Source: Sphingobacterium siyangense (lineage in GTDB: Bacteria > Bacteroidota > Bacteroidia > Sphingobacteriales > Sphingobacteriaceae). Taken from it: a stretch of DNA of 63,382 bases. Below the pieces are notes generated by a model. That model searched no databases, was not told the DNA's origin, and worked only from the letters and a program-made list of their open reading frames with translations. Below are positions 25,994-35,236 of this stretch, one piece after another. Numbering within the stretch: the stretch's first letter is position 1; each line of letters opens with the position of its first letter. Where the stretch lies: assembly GCF_007830445.1 (NCBI RefSeq), contig NZ_VLKR01000032.1:1-63382 (forward strand). Direction: 5' to 3'. Position numbers and translations under genes: made by a program.

Positions 25994-27325
25994 ATGTCAA
26001 AAAATTTTAACGAGTTCATCTCAATCGTTGAGAAACGCAATCCAAATGAACCAGAATTCTTACAAGCTGTAAAAGAAGTTACCGAGGATTTATTTCCTTA
26101 TATTACCGAAAACCATCCTGAATTTTTCGACCAAAAGATTCTTGAAAGACTGACTGAACCAGAGCGGATTATATCCTTCCGTGTAACCTGGTTGGATGAT
26201 AACCATCAGGTACAGGTAAATCGTGGTTATCGTGTTCAAATGAACAGTTCAATCGGTCCATATAAAGGCGGTCTCCGCTTCGCTCCTTCTGTTAATCAAA
26301 GTATTTTAAAATTCCTCGCTTTTGAGCAAGTATTTAAAAACAGCTTAACAGGACTGCCAATTGGTGGTGGTAAAGGAGGCTCTGATTTTGACCCTAAAGG
26401 TAAATCAGATAATGAAATTATGCGTTTTTGTCAAAGCTTTATGACTGAACTTTATCGTCATATTGGTGCAGATACAGATGTTCCTGCAGGAGATATTGGC
26501 GTTGGTGGACGTGAAATAGGTTTCCTATTTGGTCAATTTAAGCGACTTCAAAACAATTTTACAGGTGTTCTAACAGGTAAAGGTGAATTATGGGGTGGAT
26601 CATATATTCGTCCTGAAGCTACTGGCTATGGGCTTCTATATTTTGTTGACTGTATATTTAAATATCAAGGAAAATCTTTACAAGGTCAAGTAGCGACAGT
26701 ATCTGGTGCTGGCAACGTAGCCTTTTACGCTGTTGAAAAAGCCGTTCAACTTGGTGCCAAAGTGATTACAGTTTCAAATAGCTTGGGTACACTTTATGAT
26801 CCTGATGGTTTTGATGCCGAAAAAATGGCATTTGGGGCTACCTTGGGAAGAAACCTCGATCAATACCCTGCACGTTATCCGAATGCCCAGTTCTTACCTG
26901 GTCAAAAGCCTTGGCAATTTAAATGTGATATCGCATTGCCATGTGCAACACAAAATGAATTAGAAGAATCGGATGCTAAAGCGCTTGTAGCAAATGGTTG
27001 TATCTGCGTAGCTGAGGGTGCCAATATGCCTTCTACTGCAGAAGCTATTAAAGTTTTTCTAGACGCAAAAATCAGTTTTGCACCCGGTAAAGCCGCGAAT
27101 GCTGGAGGTGTTGCTGTCAGCGGTTTAGAAATGTCTCAAAACTCAATCCGGACACAATGGTGTACAGAAGAAGTTGACAATCGCTTAAAAATTATTATGG
27201 AAAGCATTCACGAAACTTGTTTGAAATATGGCCAAGACAGTGGATTCGTTAATTATTTGAAAGGTGCCAATATTGGTGGTTTCATAAAAGTCGCTAACGC
27301 GATGAAAGCACAAGGTATCGTATAA
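25994..27325 (+). CDS. gdhA: NADP-type glutamate dehydrogenase
   Basis: 443 residues, usual for the hexameric 50-kDa enzyme. Motifs include GPYKGGLRFAPSVNQSILKFLAFEQVFKN, PIGGGKGGSDFDPKGKSDNEIMRFCQSFM (catalytic lysine region), PAGDIGVGGREIGFLFGQ and the nucleotide fold start VSGAGNVAFYAVEKA. It interconverts 2-oxoglutarate plus ammonium and glutamate. Residues resemble the NADPH-using assimilatory type, but coenzyme choice is inferred. Monocistronic: long upstream region and a strong terminator downstream. Confidence 0.95.
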   Translation: MSKNFNEFISIVEKRNPNEPEFLQAVKEVTEDLFPYITENHPEFFDQKILERLTEPERIISFRVTWLDDNHQVQVNRGYRVQMNSSIGPYKGGLRFAPSVNQSILKFLAFEQVFKNSLTGLPIGGGKGGSDFDPKGKSDNEIMRFCQSFMTELYRHIGADTDVPAGDIGVGGREIGFLFGQFKRLQNNFTGVLTGKGELWGGSYIRPEATGYGLLYFVDCIFKYQGKSLQGQVATVSGAGNVAFYAVEKAVQLGAKVITVSNSLGTLYDPDGFDAEKMAFGATLGRNLDQYPARYPNAQFLPGQKPWQFKCDIALPCATQNELEESDAKALVANGCICVAEGANMPSTAEAIKVFLDAKISFAPGKAANAGGVAVSGLEMSQNSIRTQWCTEEVDNRLKIIMESIHETCLKYGQDSGFVNYLKGANIGGFIKVANAMKAQGIV

Positions 27326-27358
27326 CACGCCTTTTTCTAATCATATCATAATCCTGAG

Positions 27359-27390
27359 CGCTCAAATGCATTGCATTTGGGCGTTTTTTT
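27359..27390 (+). terminator. gdhA terminator
   Basis: CGCTCAAATGCA (27359-27370) pairs with TGCATTTGGGCG (27372-27383), followed by seven T. Confidence 0.9.
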
Positions 27391-27427
27391 ATATTTTTAT
27401 GCTAATTTTAAAAAACACGAAATTTAC

Positions 27428-27673
27428 ATGAGATTAATAGCTGAACTCCCCCATCCCGATTGCAAGATTTCAATTTTTGGTATGAATCAAAAATTCATTA
27501 TTAAATTTGAGCAAGGAAACTTAGAACAATCCTATAAAATTGCAGAAATGGATATAATTGGCGGTGTAAATGGGGTATTTGATTTACTCGACGAAGAATT
27601 TCTAAAGAGTGTGATCAATCAATTCGCTTCGATGCGCCAATCTTTTAACAATGCTTATAGTAGATACGAATAA
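27428..27673 (+). CDS. Small conserved protein of unknown function
   Basis: 81 residues from the ATG at 27428 (MRLIAELPHPDCKISIFGMN). An in-frame start at 27371 lies inside the gdhA terminator and is rejected. The N-terminal half looks like a beta-hairpin (CKISIFGMNQKFIIKFEQGNLEQSYKI); the C-terminus is helical (LDEEFLKSVINQFASMRQSF). No signal or membrane segment. It resembles short Bacteroidota proteins of unknown role. The next gene starts 7 nt downstream, or overlaps by 23 nt if its earlier start is used. Confidence 0.65.
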   Translation: MRLIAELPHPDCKISIFGMNQKFIIKFEQGNLEQSYKIAEMDIIGGVNGVFDLLDEEFLKSVINQFASMRQSFNNAYSRYE

Positions 27674-27680
27674 AAAATCT

Positions 27681-28016
27681 ATGCTGAACTATATCTATTT
27701 TGTGGCATTTTGGGCCTGTCAAATTATTTCATCTATCCTATTTAAACTTGGCGGGGTACATCCGAAGTATAAATGGACAACTTTAATTATTGGAAACATT
27801 ATTCTTTTATCAGCAAGTTGGTTTCTTGTACAGTTATTTAAAAATGTCTCTCAACCCATCGTAATTGCCTTATGTTCTGGCGGTACGTTTTTGACCGTCC
27901 AGTTGGCGATGGCGCTATATTTTAAAAGTTCATTGAGCTGGCAGCAAGTACTGGGTATGTTTGTCATTATTTCAGGCATGGTTTTGATTACTTTTGGAGG
28001 TAAAGAAACAACCTAA
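27681..28016 (+). CDS. Small four-helix membrane protein, SMR/EamA-like transporter
   Basis: 111 residues from the ATG at 27681 (an earlier in-frame ATG at 27651 would overlap the previous gene). Four hydrophobic segments: YIYFVAFWACQIISSILFKLG, LIIGNIILLSASWFLVQLF, PIVIALCSGGTFLTVQLAMALYF and VLGMFVIISGMVLITFGG. The size and the terminal GMVLITFGG fit the small multidrug resistance/EamA half-transporter group, which acts as dimers. The early membrane-buried Glu typical of drug-exporting SMR proteins is absent, so the substrate is unknown. Confidence 0.7.
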   Translation: MLNYIYFVAFWACQIISSILFKLGGVHPKYKWTTLIIGNIILLSASWFLVQLFKNVSQPIVIALCSGGTFLTVQLAMALYFKSSLSWQQVLGMFVIISGMVLITFGGKETT

Positions 28017-28044
28017 GCTATGCTGAAATTAGTTATAGATGTGT

Positions 28045-28701
28045 TTATTTGTTATAGTAAAACTCATCTATAACTAATGAACCTGCCAATTGTTGGTTAA
28101 AACGATCTAGATCGGTCATTTTGCCAGAAATATCATACATTACCTCCAACTTACCATTGATCTTTTCAATAACACGTCTAGTAGCTTTAATCTTAAAATC
28201 CAATGCCAATTGTTCAAACTCATGTAAGTGATAAAACTCATTGGAACTAAATTTCACGTGTAGAGAACGGATTAGGTAATAACGAGCCAGAAGAATTTCT
28301 ATCCGCTGAAAAAGCGCGAGTATTACCACCATAAAGACAGCAAAGGAAATGGCATAAACCAGTTGCCCCAATCCGGCAAACATTCCAATACCAGCTGTCG
28401 CCCAAATAACGGCCGCCGTTGTGAGACCACTGACCGATAGCTTGCCTTTAAAGATCACACCAGCGCCAATAAAGCCTATACCAGTCACAATATTTGCAGC
28501 TACGCGATCCGTACTATTTCCAATAAACAAACAGGAGACAATAGTAAACATCGCCGAACCGAAACAAATAAGTACTACCGTTCGAAATCCAGCAGATTTA
28601 TTCCTATACTCACGTTCAAAACCAATTAAACTGCCACACAGAATTGAAGTGATCGCGTTTAACAAAGGCTCACTAGTCAAAAAGTTAATAATATTCTCCA
28701 T
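28045..28701 (-). CDS. MgtC/SapB-family membrane protein
   Basis: 218 residues from the ATG at 28701; the frame is open to 28758 but the extra N-terminus precedes the first membrane helix. Family motifs: ILCGSLIGFEREYRNKSAGFRTVVLICFGSAMFTIVS and VTGIGFIGAGVIFKGKLSVSGLTTAAVIWATAGIGMFAGLGQ, the conserved MgtC core. Four to five membrane helices, then a soluble C-terminal domain (about 145-218) with an ACT-like alternation. MgtC relatives modulate Mg2+ homeostasis or ATP synthase in pathogens; the role here is unknown. 64 nt downstream of mutS2. Confidence 0.88.
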   Translation of the reverse strand: MENIINFLTSEPLLNAITSILCGSLIGFEREYRNKSAGFRTVVLICFGSAMFTIVSCLFIGNSTDRVAANIVTGIGFIGAGVIFKGKLSVSGLTTAAVIWATAGIGMFAGLGQLVYAISFAVFMVVILALFQRIEILLARYYLIRSLHVKFSSNEFYHLHEFEQLALDFKIKATRRVIEKINGKLEVMYDISGKMTDLDRFNQQLAGSLVIDEFYYNK

Positions 28702-28764
28702 ACTAAACTTTGCAGAAAGATGAAACATGGAACTCCAAACATTCGCAGCTCCATGCAATATAGG

Positions 28765-31134
28765 CTATAGATAAGCGTATGTTATACCATCGCCCCCACG
28801 ATCTTGATGCTCGTCCTCAAAACGGCTTACATGGCTATATTTACGGAGGTAGTCGCGAATAAATTTGCGCAAAATACCATCACCTTTACCATGAATAATT
28901 TTTAACGATGGGTAACCTATCATGACGGCCCGATCCAGAACACGTTCTAATTCATTCAGTGCGTCTTCTGTGCGCATGCCTCTTAAATCAAGTTCTGGTT
29001 TAAAATCAGCAACACTACCAGAAGACAGTGATTTTGACAGGCTTTTTGCGGACTTCTTCCCTTCCCGACCTTCGAGTTTAACGACATTCTTTCGCTTTTG
29101 AACAGTACGCAATTCACCCATGGCAAGAATAAGGTTGTTCTTTGCAATTTCGACAATCTGCGCTTCAGCACCATTATCAATAATCTGCACCCAATCCCCA
29201 ATATTTAATACAGTGGATTCAGGTGTTTTCTCTTTGACGATTTGCTTTGCTGGTTTTTGCTCTTTGGGGAGAACAGCTTGAAGTGCCTGATCCAAATTGC
29301 TGCGCAACTCACGTGTTTTCTCTTTATCCGCTTTTGCAGATTTGATCTGTGCTACGGTATTTTCGATTAACTTATTCGAACTTTTAATAATCTGCTGCGC
29401 TTCCTCTTTCGCCTTCTTCAAAATCACGCGCTTATTTTCTTCCAAATAACTTTGCAATTCCAAATACTCCGATTTAATCGACTCCAGTTCCTTCTCGCGC
29501 TTATTAATAGCAATTTTTGTATCAAACACCTCTTTCTTCTCTCGTTCAAGATCGATCAATAGTGTATCTACTTTCTTCTGCTGAACACCAATTTTACTTT
29601 TAGCAGATTCCAGAATATCCTTACCTAATCCTATTTTCTGCGCGATTTCGAAAGCATAAGAGCTTCCTGGCTTGCCAATTTGAAGGATATACATCGGTTT
29701 CATTTCGCGATTGTCAAATAACATTGAAGCATTTTCCAAACCCGTCGTGTTACTAGCAAAAACTTTAAGATTTGAATAGTGTGTTGTCACAACTCCCCTA
29801 ATTTGCTTTTTGCTAAGTGATTCCAATACAGCCTCAGCAATAGGTCCTCCAAACAAAGGGTCAGTACCCGTTCCAAACTCATCGATCAGTACCAAAGTAC
29901 GCCCGTTTGCAAATTCCGTGAAATATTTCATCTTGGACAGATGCGCGCTGTATGTACTTAAATCACTTTCAATGGATTGATCGTCGCCTATATCTGCAAA
30001 TATTTGCTTAAAAACACCGACTTTACTTGTCGGTTCCGCTGGTATTAATAAGCCCGATTGCACCATGATTTGCAACAGGCCAACCGTTTTCATACATACA
30101 GATTTCCCTCCTGCATTCGGTCCTGAGACAACAATAATGCGTTGAATATTATCGATTTGAATATTCAACGGAACAACAGTATGATGCTGATTCAGCAATA
30201 GAAGCGGGTGTCGACCATTGACCAAATTAATCTCGGCCTCCTTCGATAACTCCGGCATCTCCGCCTCAATATCCAAAGCAAAAAGTGCTTTCGCACGCAC
30301 AAAATCTACTTTGGTCAATAGGCTATGATAGGAAAGCAATAGCGGAATATGTGGTCGGACCTTGTCCGTTAGCTCCACTAAAATACGGATGACCTCACGT
30401 CTACGTTCAAACTCTAAATCCCTAATCTTATTATTTAACTGAAATACTTCTTCAGGTTCTATATAAGCTGTTTGTCCTGTAGCTGATTCATCATGAATCA
30501 AACCTTTGAGCTTTCTTTTATTTTCCGCAAGAATAGGAATACAGAGCCTTCCATCCCGTATCGTCAGATTCCCGTCCGCTGTCCAGCCACTGTCCTGTGC
30601 GCTCTTAAAGATACTATTGATACGTTTAAGTACCTCCTGTTCCGCTCGTTGAATCTGTTGGGTTATTTCCAACAATAATCGAGAAGCATTATTTTTAAGC
30701 TTTCCACGTTCATCAATGATCATTTCAATATCGCGAATAATTCCCTTCTCGATCGGTAAATGTTCAAATAATACCTCTAGATTGGGATAGAGTCCCTCCC
30801 GTTCATTAAAATAACGAATAATCGCGTAGACAGTCTTGAGGGATAATAATACCCGAAAGAATTCATCCTCGAATAAAAATGTCCCCTCTACCCGAGCTTT
30901 CTCAATAATAGATCGAAGCGGAAAGAAATTTTCAACCGGAAATGCGCCATCATTCAATAGAAGATCCTTAAACTCGCTGGTTTGTCTTAGAAACCGGTCG
31001 ATTTGGTCAAACCGAGTTTGAGGTTGAATTTTTTCAACCAACTCACGCCCCGACTCGCTTAGGCATTTTTGTTTTATTTTATCTTTTATCTCGGAAAACC
31101 CGAGTTTATCAATTGCATTTATTGGATATACCAT
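28765..31134 (-). CDS. mutS2: MutS2 (DNA mismatch-repair-related ATPase/endonuclease)
   Basis: 789 residues, full length. Clamp and lever regions (1-about 320) precede the ATPase with Walker A GPNAGGKS (338-345) and Walker B LVLIDEFGTGTDP. A coiled-coil K/E-rich stretch (about 515-640) follows, then a C-terminal Smr domain (about 715-789: LDLRGMRTEDALNELERVLD, IIHGKGDGILRKFIRDYL) that cuts DNA or RNA. Bacterial MutS2 suppresses recombination or rescues collided ribosomes. Same strand as the mgtC-like gene and the DUF4296 gene. Confidence 0.95.
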   Translation of the reverse strand: MVYPINAIDKLGFSEIKDKIKQKCLSESGRELVEKIQPQTRFDQIDRFLRQTSEFKDLLLNDGAFPVENFFPLRSIIEKARVEGTFLFEDEFFRVLLSLKTVYAIIRYFNEREGLYPNLEVLFEHLPIEKGIIRDIEMIIDERGKLKNNASRLLLEITQQIQRAEQEVLKRINSIFKSAQDSGWTADGNLTIRDGRLCIPILAENKRKLKGLIHDESATGQTAYIEPEEVFQLNNKIRDLEFERRREVIRILVELTDKVRPHIPLLLSYHSLLTKVDFVRAKALFALDIEAEMPELSKEAEINLVNGRHPLLLLNQHHTVVPLNIQIDNIQRIIVVSGPNAGGKSVCMKTVGLLQIMVQSGLLIPAEPTSKVGVFKQIFADIGDDQSIESDLSTYSAHLSKMKYFTEFANGRTLVLIDEFGTGTDPLFGGPIAEAVLESLSKKQIRGVVTTHYSNLKVFASNTTGLENASMLFDNREMKPMYILQIGKPGSSYAFEIAQKIGLGKDILESAKSKIGVQQKKVDTLLIDLEREKKEVFDTKIAINKREKELESIKSEYLELQSYLEENKRVILKKAKEEAQQIIKSSNKLIENTVAQIKSAKADKEKTRELRSNLDQALQAVLPKEQKPAKQIVKEKTPESTVLNIGDWVQIIDNGAEAQIVEIAKNNLILAMGELRTVQKRKNVVKLEGREGKKSAKSLSKSLSSGSVADFKPELDLRGMRTEDALNELERVLDRAVMIGYPSLKIIHGKGDGILRKFIRDYLRKYSHVSRFEDEHQDRGGDGITYAYL

Positions 31135-31155
31135 AGAAATTATATTCTTTGATGG

Positions 31156-31926
31156 TTAAAGTTTCGTCGGCGGCTTGATATGCTGCGGCGGCGTAAGAAT
31201 TGGTCTTTTTTCCAATTCATTTGTTGGTAATTGTGGCTCCACATGCTTTTGTGTCACAACAGTATCCTTGACTGAAGTACCAGGTGTTTTCAGTTGGGAA
31301 GCTGTATCTTTCTGTGGAGAAGGTGATTCAATTGGTAAATTTGAATTACCGACCGACAACTGGTTCATGAGATAGCCATTCAAGCTTATACCAGTCTTTG
31401 TTTGAACACTGGTATTAAACAAGGAAGAAGCTTCCCTAAAGTTGAATTTCGTCTTATTTGGCAGATAATGGATAAGTGCTGCAATTCGTTCCTGATAAGC
31501 CTGTTGTGCACGCATAACACGATTGGTACTATCTTGAAGACGCATATTCTGGATTGAATCACGCGTTCGAATTGAATCTTGTTTTTTCCGTTCTATATCT
31601 GCATAAATCTTATTTTCCTTCGTTAAATTATCCTCCACTTTTTTATAAATCGCAGACATTACTTCAGCATCCTTACCATAATAGTCTAAGTTCTTTCGAA
31701 AAGAAATCGAATCCAATCCATATTTATCAAAGGTCACTTGATACAAAGGCAACATCACTTTACGTGCACTATCAATGGGTAAAATATTAAGATAAGAGTC
31801 TGTCAGCTGAATTTCTGTCAAGGCATCCACAAACTTACTTTGAGAGATAATATCTTTCTCCCCAGTTCCGACACAAGAACCAAATAAAAAAATCACTGCA
31901 AGTAGATTCAGTATTAATCGTAGCAT
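31156..31926 (-). CDS. DUF4296-family lipoprotein
   Basis: 256 residues from the ATG at 31926 (the frame is open to 31971). Lipobox FGSC at about residue 18. The DUF4296 region (residues 27-115) has KFVDALTEIQLTDSYLNILP and YQVTFDKYGLDSISFRKNLDYYGKDAEVMSAIYKKV, typical of the family. A charged helical stretch follows, then a Pro/Thr/Ser-rich low-complexity tail ending PPTKL. Function unknown; Bacteroidota-specific. 21 nt upstream of mutS2, so co-transcription is likely. Confidence 0.85.
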   Translation of the reverse strand: MLRLILNLLAVIFLFGSCVGTGEKDIISQSKFVDALTEIQLTDSYLNILPIDSARKVMLPLYQVTFDKYGLDSISFRKNLDYYGKDAEVMSAIYKKVEDNLTKENKIYADIERKKQDSIRTRDSIQNMRLQDSTNRVMRAQQAYQERIAALIHYLPNKTKFNFREASSLFNTSVQTKTGISLNGYLMNQLSVGNSNLPIESPSPQKDTASQLKTPGTSVKDTVVTQKHVEPQLPTNELEKRPILTPPQHIKPPTKL

Positions 31927-31999
31927 TTCGTAGTTTTGTACAAATTTACAAAAAGCACCGACATTTGGCACTTTTTACATCATCAAAACTATATCGGAA

Positions 32000-32692
32000 A
32001 TGAGTATTGCTAGTAATTTAGAAACGTTAAGATTGGAAACCGAGGCTGTTGGGGTACAACTTGTAGCAGTTTCAAAAACAAAATCCAATTCGGACATTAT
32101 GGAAGCCTATGAGGCAGGACAACGTATCTTTGGTGAGAATCATGTTCAAGAATTAGTAGAGAAAGCAGCGCTTTTACCTAAAGATATTCAGTGGCATATG
32201 ATTGGCCACCTTCAAACAAATAAGGTTAAATATATTACACCATTCATCAGCTTAATTGCGTCAGTTGATTCATTAAAATTATTAAAGGAGATTAACAAAC
32301 ATGCTCAGAAAGCGAAGCGTACAATCGACTGTTTGTTGCAAGTATATATTGCAGAAGAAGAAACAAAATTTGGTTTCGACCATGCCGAGCTAGTTGAGCT
32401 TCTTCGCGACGACGAGTTTCTCGAATTAAAAAATATTCGAATTTGTGGCTTAATGGGCATAGCATCCAATACGGATAAAGAAAAAGTCATTAAGGCTGAA
32501 TTCTATGAGTTAAAAATGTTATTCGATGGAATTAAGACAAGTTTTTACCGGAAAGAAGAATATTTCTGTATTCTCTCCATGGGGATGTCTTCAGACTATA
32601 AGCTGGCGATTGAAGAAGGTTCAACAATGGTACGCATCGGAAGCACAATATTTGGTAAAAGAGTAATTAAGCACTTCAAAAACAATGATTAA
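32000..32692 (+). CDS. YggS-family pyridoxal-phosphate homeostasis protein
   Basis: 230 residues, full length. Alanine-racemase-like barrel; PLP lysine in VAVSKTKSN (Lys26), FGENHVQEL, WHMIGHLQTNKVKY and CGLMGIAS, and the phosphate site SMGMSSDYKLAIEEGSTMVRIGSTIFG. Members bind PLP and buffer its level; no enzymatic reaction is known. Overlaps the next gene (GNAT) by 8 nt. Divergent from the DUF4296-mutS2 transcript. Confidence 0.94.
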   Translation: MSIASNLETLRLETEAVGVQLVAVSKTKSNSDIMEAYEAGQRIFGENHVQELVEKAALLPKDIQWHMIGHLQTNKVKYITPFISLIASVDSLKLLKEINKHAQKAKRTIDCLLQVYIAEEETKFGFDHAELVELLRDDEFLELKNIRICGLMGIASNTDKEKVIKAEFYELKMLFDGIKTSFYRKEEYFCILSMGMSSDYKLAIEEGSTMVRIGSTIFGKRVIKHFKNND

Positions 32693-33137
32693 AGCAACCA
32701 TACGAGAGGCTATCGACAATGATTGCCCACAAATGCTTGAGCTGATTAAAGAATTGGCTATTTTTGAAAAAGCACCAGACGAAGTCACAGTATCACTTGA
32801 AGAATTTAAAGATGCAGGCTTTGGAAAGAATTCCGTTTGGGGCGCATTCGTTGCTGAAGTGGATGGCGAAATTGTCGGAATTTCATTATATTATGTCCGA
32901 TATTCAACGTGGAAAGGCAGAAGACTCTATTTGGAGGATCTGATTGTCACCGAAAGCATGCGAGGTTTAGGGATAGGAAAACTGCTTTTTGATAAAACTT
33001 TAGCTTACGGCAAACAATGTGGATTCCATGGCATGGTATGGCAAGTCCTCGATTGGAATGAACCCGCTATAAAGTTTTATGAAAAATATAAAGCAAACTT
33101 TGATGCCGAATGGATCAATGTGTCAATCACTTATTAA
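32685..33137 (+). CDS. GNAT-family N-acetyltransferase, diamine-acetyltransferase-like
   Basis: 150 residues. GNAT core: IREAIDNDCPQMLELIKELA at the start, LYLEDLIVTESMRGLGIGKLLFDKTLAYGKQCG with the R-G-x-G-I-G acetyl-CoA loop, and VLDWNEPAIKFYEKYKANFD near the end. The pattern DLIVxxxxRGxGIGxxL with a later WNxPAIxFYE resembles spermidine/diamine or thialysine acetyltransferases. Substrate not certain. Translationally coupled to the yggS-like gene (8-nt overlap). Confidence 0.85.
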   Translation: MIKATIREAIDNDCPQMLELIKELAIFEKAPDEVTVSLEEFKDAGFGKNSVWGAFVAEVDGEIVGISLYYVRYSTWKGRRLYLEDLIVTESMRGLGIGKLLFDKTLAYGKQCGFHGMVWQVLDWNEPAIKFYEKYKANFDAEWINVSITY

Positions 33138-33158
33138 ATAACGGAGATAATCTATTCA

Positions 33159-33950
33159 ATGCGATTTTACTTTTCTTTAATAATATTAGTTATCAGCTGT
33201 TTGCTATCTGCTTGCGATGACCACAAAAAGGCCGCTATAGCGGCACAGCTCACGGACACACTCTCCTATAGTCAAAAAAGCATAGATGAGCATAGCAATT
33301 ATTTTCTTAAAGAAGATGATCGATTGGACACAACGTATTTTCGCGCAAAATACCCTGTTTTTCAAGAAGATAAAATTAATGAACTTATCACCAATATTGT
33401 TCATCTCGAAGGCGACACAAGTATGCAGGAGGCCGCCCATCGTTTTATTAATTCTTACAATGAATATGTGGAGGATAATAACGGCAAATCCACTGCAACC
33501 TGGAACCGGGATCTACAGGTCGATGTGATCGCCAATACTCCTGTTTTTTTGGGACTAAGAACAAAGCAGGACGAATACACGGGCGGTGCACATGGGGACC
33601 ACTTCACCCTCTATTCAAACTTCGATAGACAGTCAAACAAACAGATTATGATTGATGACATTATTCAGAAAGAGAATAAAGATAAATTTGTCAAAATCGC
33701 TGAGCAATATTTCCGCAAACAAGAAGGGTTAAGCGCGGACGATTCTTTAAGTGGAAAGTATTTTTTTGAAGATGGTAGGTTTTCGCTCGCAGATAATTTT
33801 ACGTTTGAAAAGGACGATATTCTATTTTATTATAACGTGTATGAGATCAAATCCTATGCAGAGGGAAATACAGAATTACGTATTCCCTACACGACATTCA
33901 AACATTTGATTTCTGACAAAGGATTACATTATATCAATAGTATCAATTAG
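33159..33950 (+). CDS. Lipoprotein with DUF4163/DUF3298 (RsiV-like) domains
   Basis: 263 residues. Lipobox LSAC (Cys19). The middle region has YFRAKYPVFQEDKINELITNIVH; YTGGAHG, the hallmark of DUF3298, is followed by FDRQSNKQIMIDDIIQKENKDKFVKIAEQYFRKQ. This fold, known from RsiV and PdaC, binds lysozyme or peptidoglycan fragments in some firmicutes; in Bacteroidota the role is unknown. 21 nt behind the GNAT gene, same direction. Confidence 0.82.
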   Translation: MRFYFSLIILVISCLLSACDDHKKAAIAAQLTDTLSYSQKSIDEHSNYFLKEDDRLDTTYFRAKYPVFQEDKINELITNIVHLEGDTSMQEAAHRFINSYNEYVEDNNGKSTATWNRDLQVDVIANTPVFLGLRTKQDEYTGGAHGDHFTLYSNFDRQSNKQIMIDDIIQKENKDKFVKIAEQYFRKQEGLSADDSLSGKYFFEDGRFSLADNFTFEKDDILFYYNVYEIKSYAEGNTELRIPYTTFKHLISDKGLHYINSIN

Positions 33951-33973
33951 CAATCAACTAAACTAATAAATAA

Positions 33974-35236
33974 ATGCAGGTTTTTAAATTTGGGGGCGCA
34001 TCAGTAAAGGATGCAGAAAGTGTCAGAAATTCAGCGCGGATTATTTCAAAATACAAGGGCGAAGCCTTGTTAGTTGTCATATCAGCGATGGGAAAGACAA
34101 CAAACCTTCTAGAAAAATTGACCAAAGAATATTTTAACAATACTGGCAACCAATTTCAGACATTGGAAGAGGCCAAAGAATTTCACTTTCATATTCTTCG
34201 AGAATTATTTCCTGACGCTGAACACCCTATATTTGACGAGATTTCTAACTGCTTTGTGGAGATCGAGTGGATTTTAGAGGAGGAACCTCAAGATTCATAT
34301 GATTATCTTTTCGATCAAATTGTATCGATGGGTGAACTTATCTCGACAAAGATTGTGGCAGCTTATGTTGCTTTTATTGGTGAAAAGGTAAAATGGCTCG
34401 ATGCGCGTGATTATATATTCACAGACAATACGTATCGCGAAGCAGTTGTAGACTGGAATAAAACTGAAGAAAAAATTCGCACGGAGTTGCCTGCAATACT
34501 TGACGAATATATCGTGATTACGCAAGGTTTTTTGGGATCTACCTCTGAAAATTTCACAACTACTTTGGGTCGTGAAGGCTCCGATTATTCGGCTGCGATC
34601 TTTGCTTCTTGTTTGAATGCTGAAAATGTAACGATTTGGAAGGATGTTCCTGGTGTACTTAATGCCGATCCAAAATGGTTTGAGAAAACCGAGCTAATTC
34701 CCGAGTTATCCTATACAGATGCCATCGAACTCACTTATTATGGTGCCACGGTCATTCACCCTAAAACCATCAAACCATTACAGAATAAGAAAATCGCATT
34801 GAACGTACGTTCCTTTGTCGACCCCGATTCTCCGGGTACTATGATAAAAAGTACGAATCAAACATTACCTGTCCCTTCTTTCATATTCAAGGTAAATCAA
34901 ATTTTTATTTCAATCTCTCCAAGGGACTTTTCTTTTATCGTGGAAGATAATTTAAGAGATATCTTCAATCTATTCTACGAGCATCGTATCAAAATCAATA
35001 TGATGCACAACACAGCTATCAATTTCACCGTTGCAGTAGATGATACAGGAAAAAATCTGGTGGACTTAATCAATGAGCTGGAGCAAAGGTTCAAAGTCAA
35101 ACATGAATCCGGACTCGAACTTATTACAATTCGTTATTACAATCAAGAAACAATTGATCGCGTTTTGGTTGATAAGCAAGTTATTAGTGAATTAAAGGAT
35201 ACATATACCTGTCAGCTTCTCGTAAAGAAAATATAA
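33974..35236 (+). CDS. Aspartate kinase (monofunctional)
   Basis: 420 residues. N-terminal FKFGGASVKDAESVRN is the aspartokinase signature (KFGGxSV type), with TTLGREGSDYSAAIFA and VTIWKDVPGVLNADPKWF further on. The C-terminal part (about 300-420) is a pair of ACT-like regions. First step of lysine, threonine and methionine synthesis from aspartate. No other pathway gene is adjacent. The stop TAA is immediately followed by the ATG of the methyltransferase gene. Confidence 0.92.
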   Translation: MQVFKFGGASVKDAESVRNSARIISKYKGEALLVVISAMGKTTNLLEKLTKEYFNNTGNQFQTLEEAKEFHFHILRELFPDAEHPIFDEISNCFVEIEWILEEEPQDSYDYLFDQIVSMGELISTKIVAAYVAFIGEKVKWLDARDYIFTDNTYREAVVDWNKTEEKIRTELPAILDEYIVITQGFLGSTSENFTTTLGREGSDYSAAIFASCLNAENVTIWKDVPGVLNADPKWFEKTELIPELSYTDAIELTYYGATVIHPKTIKPLQNKKIALNVRSFVDPDSPGTMIKSTNQTLPVPSFIFKVNQIFISISPRDFSFIVEDNLRDIFNLFYEHRIKINMMHNTAINFTVAVDDTGKNLVDLINELEQRFKVKHESGLELITIRYYNQETIDRVLVDKQVISELKDTYTCQLLVKKI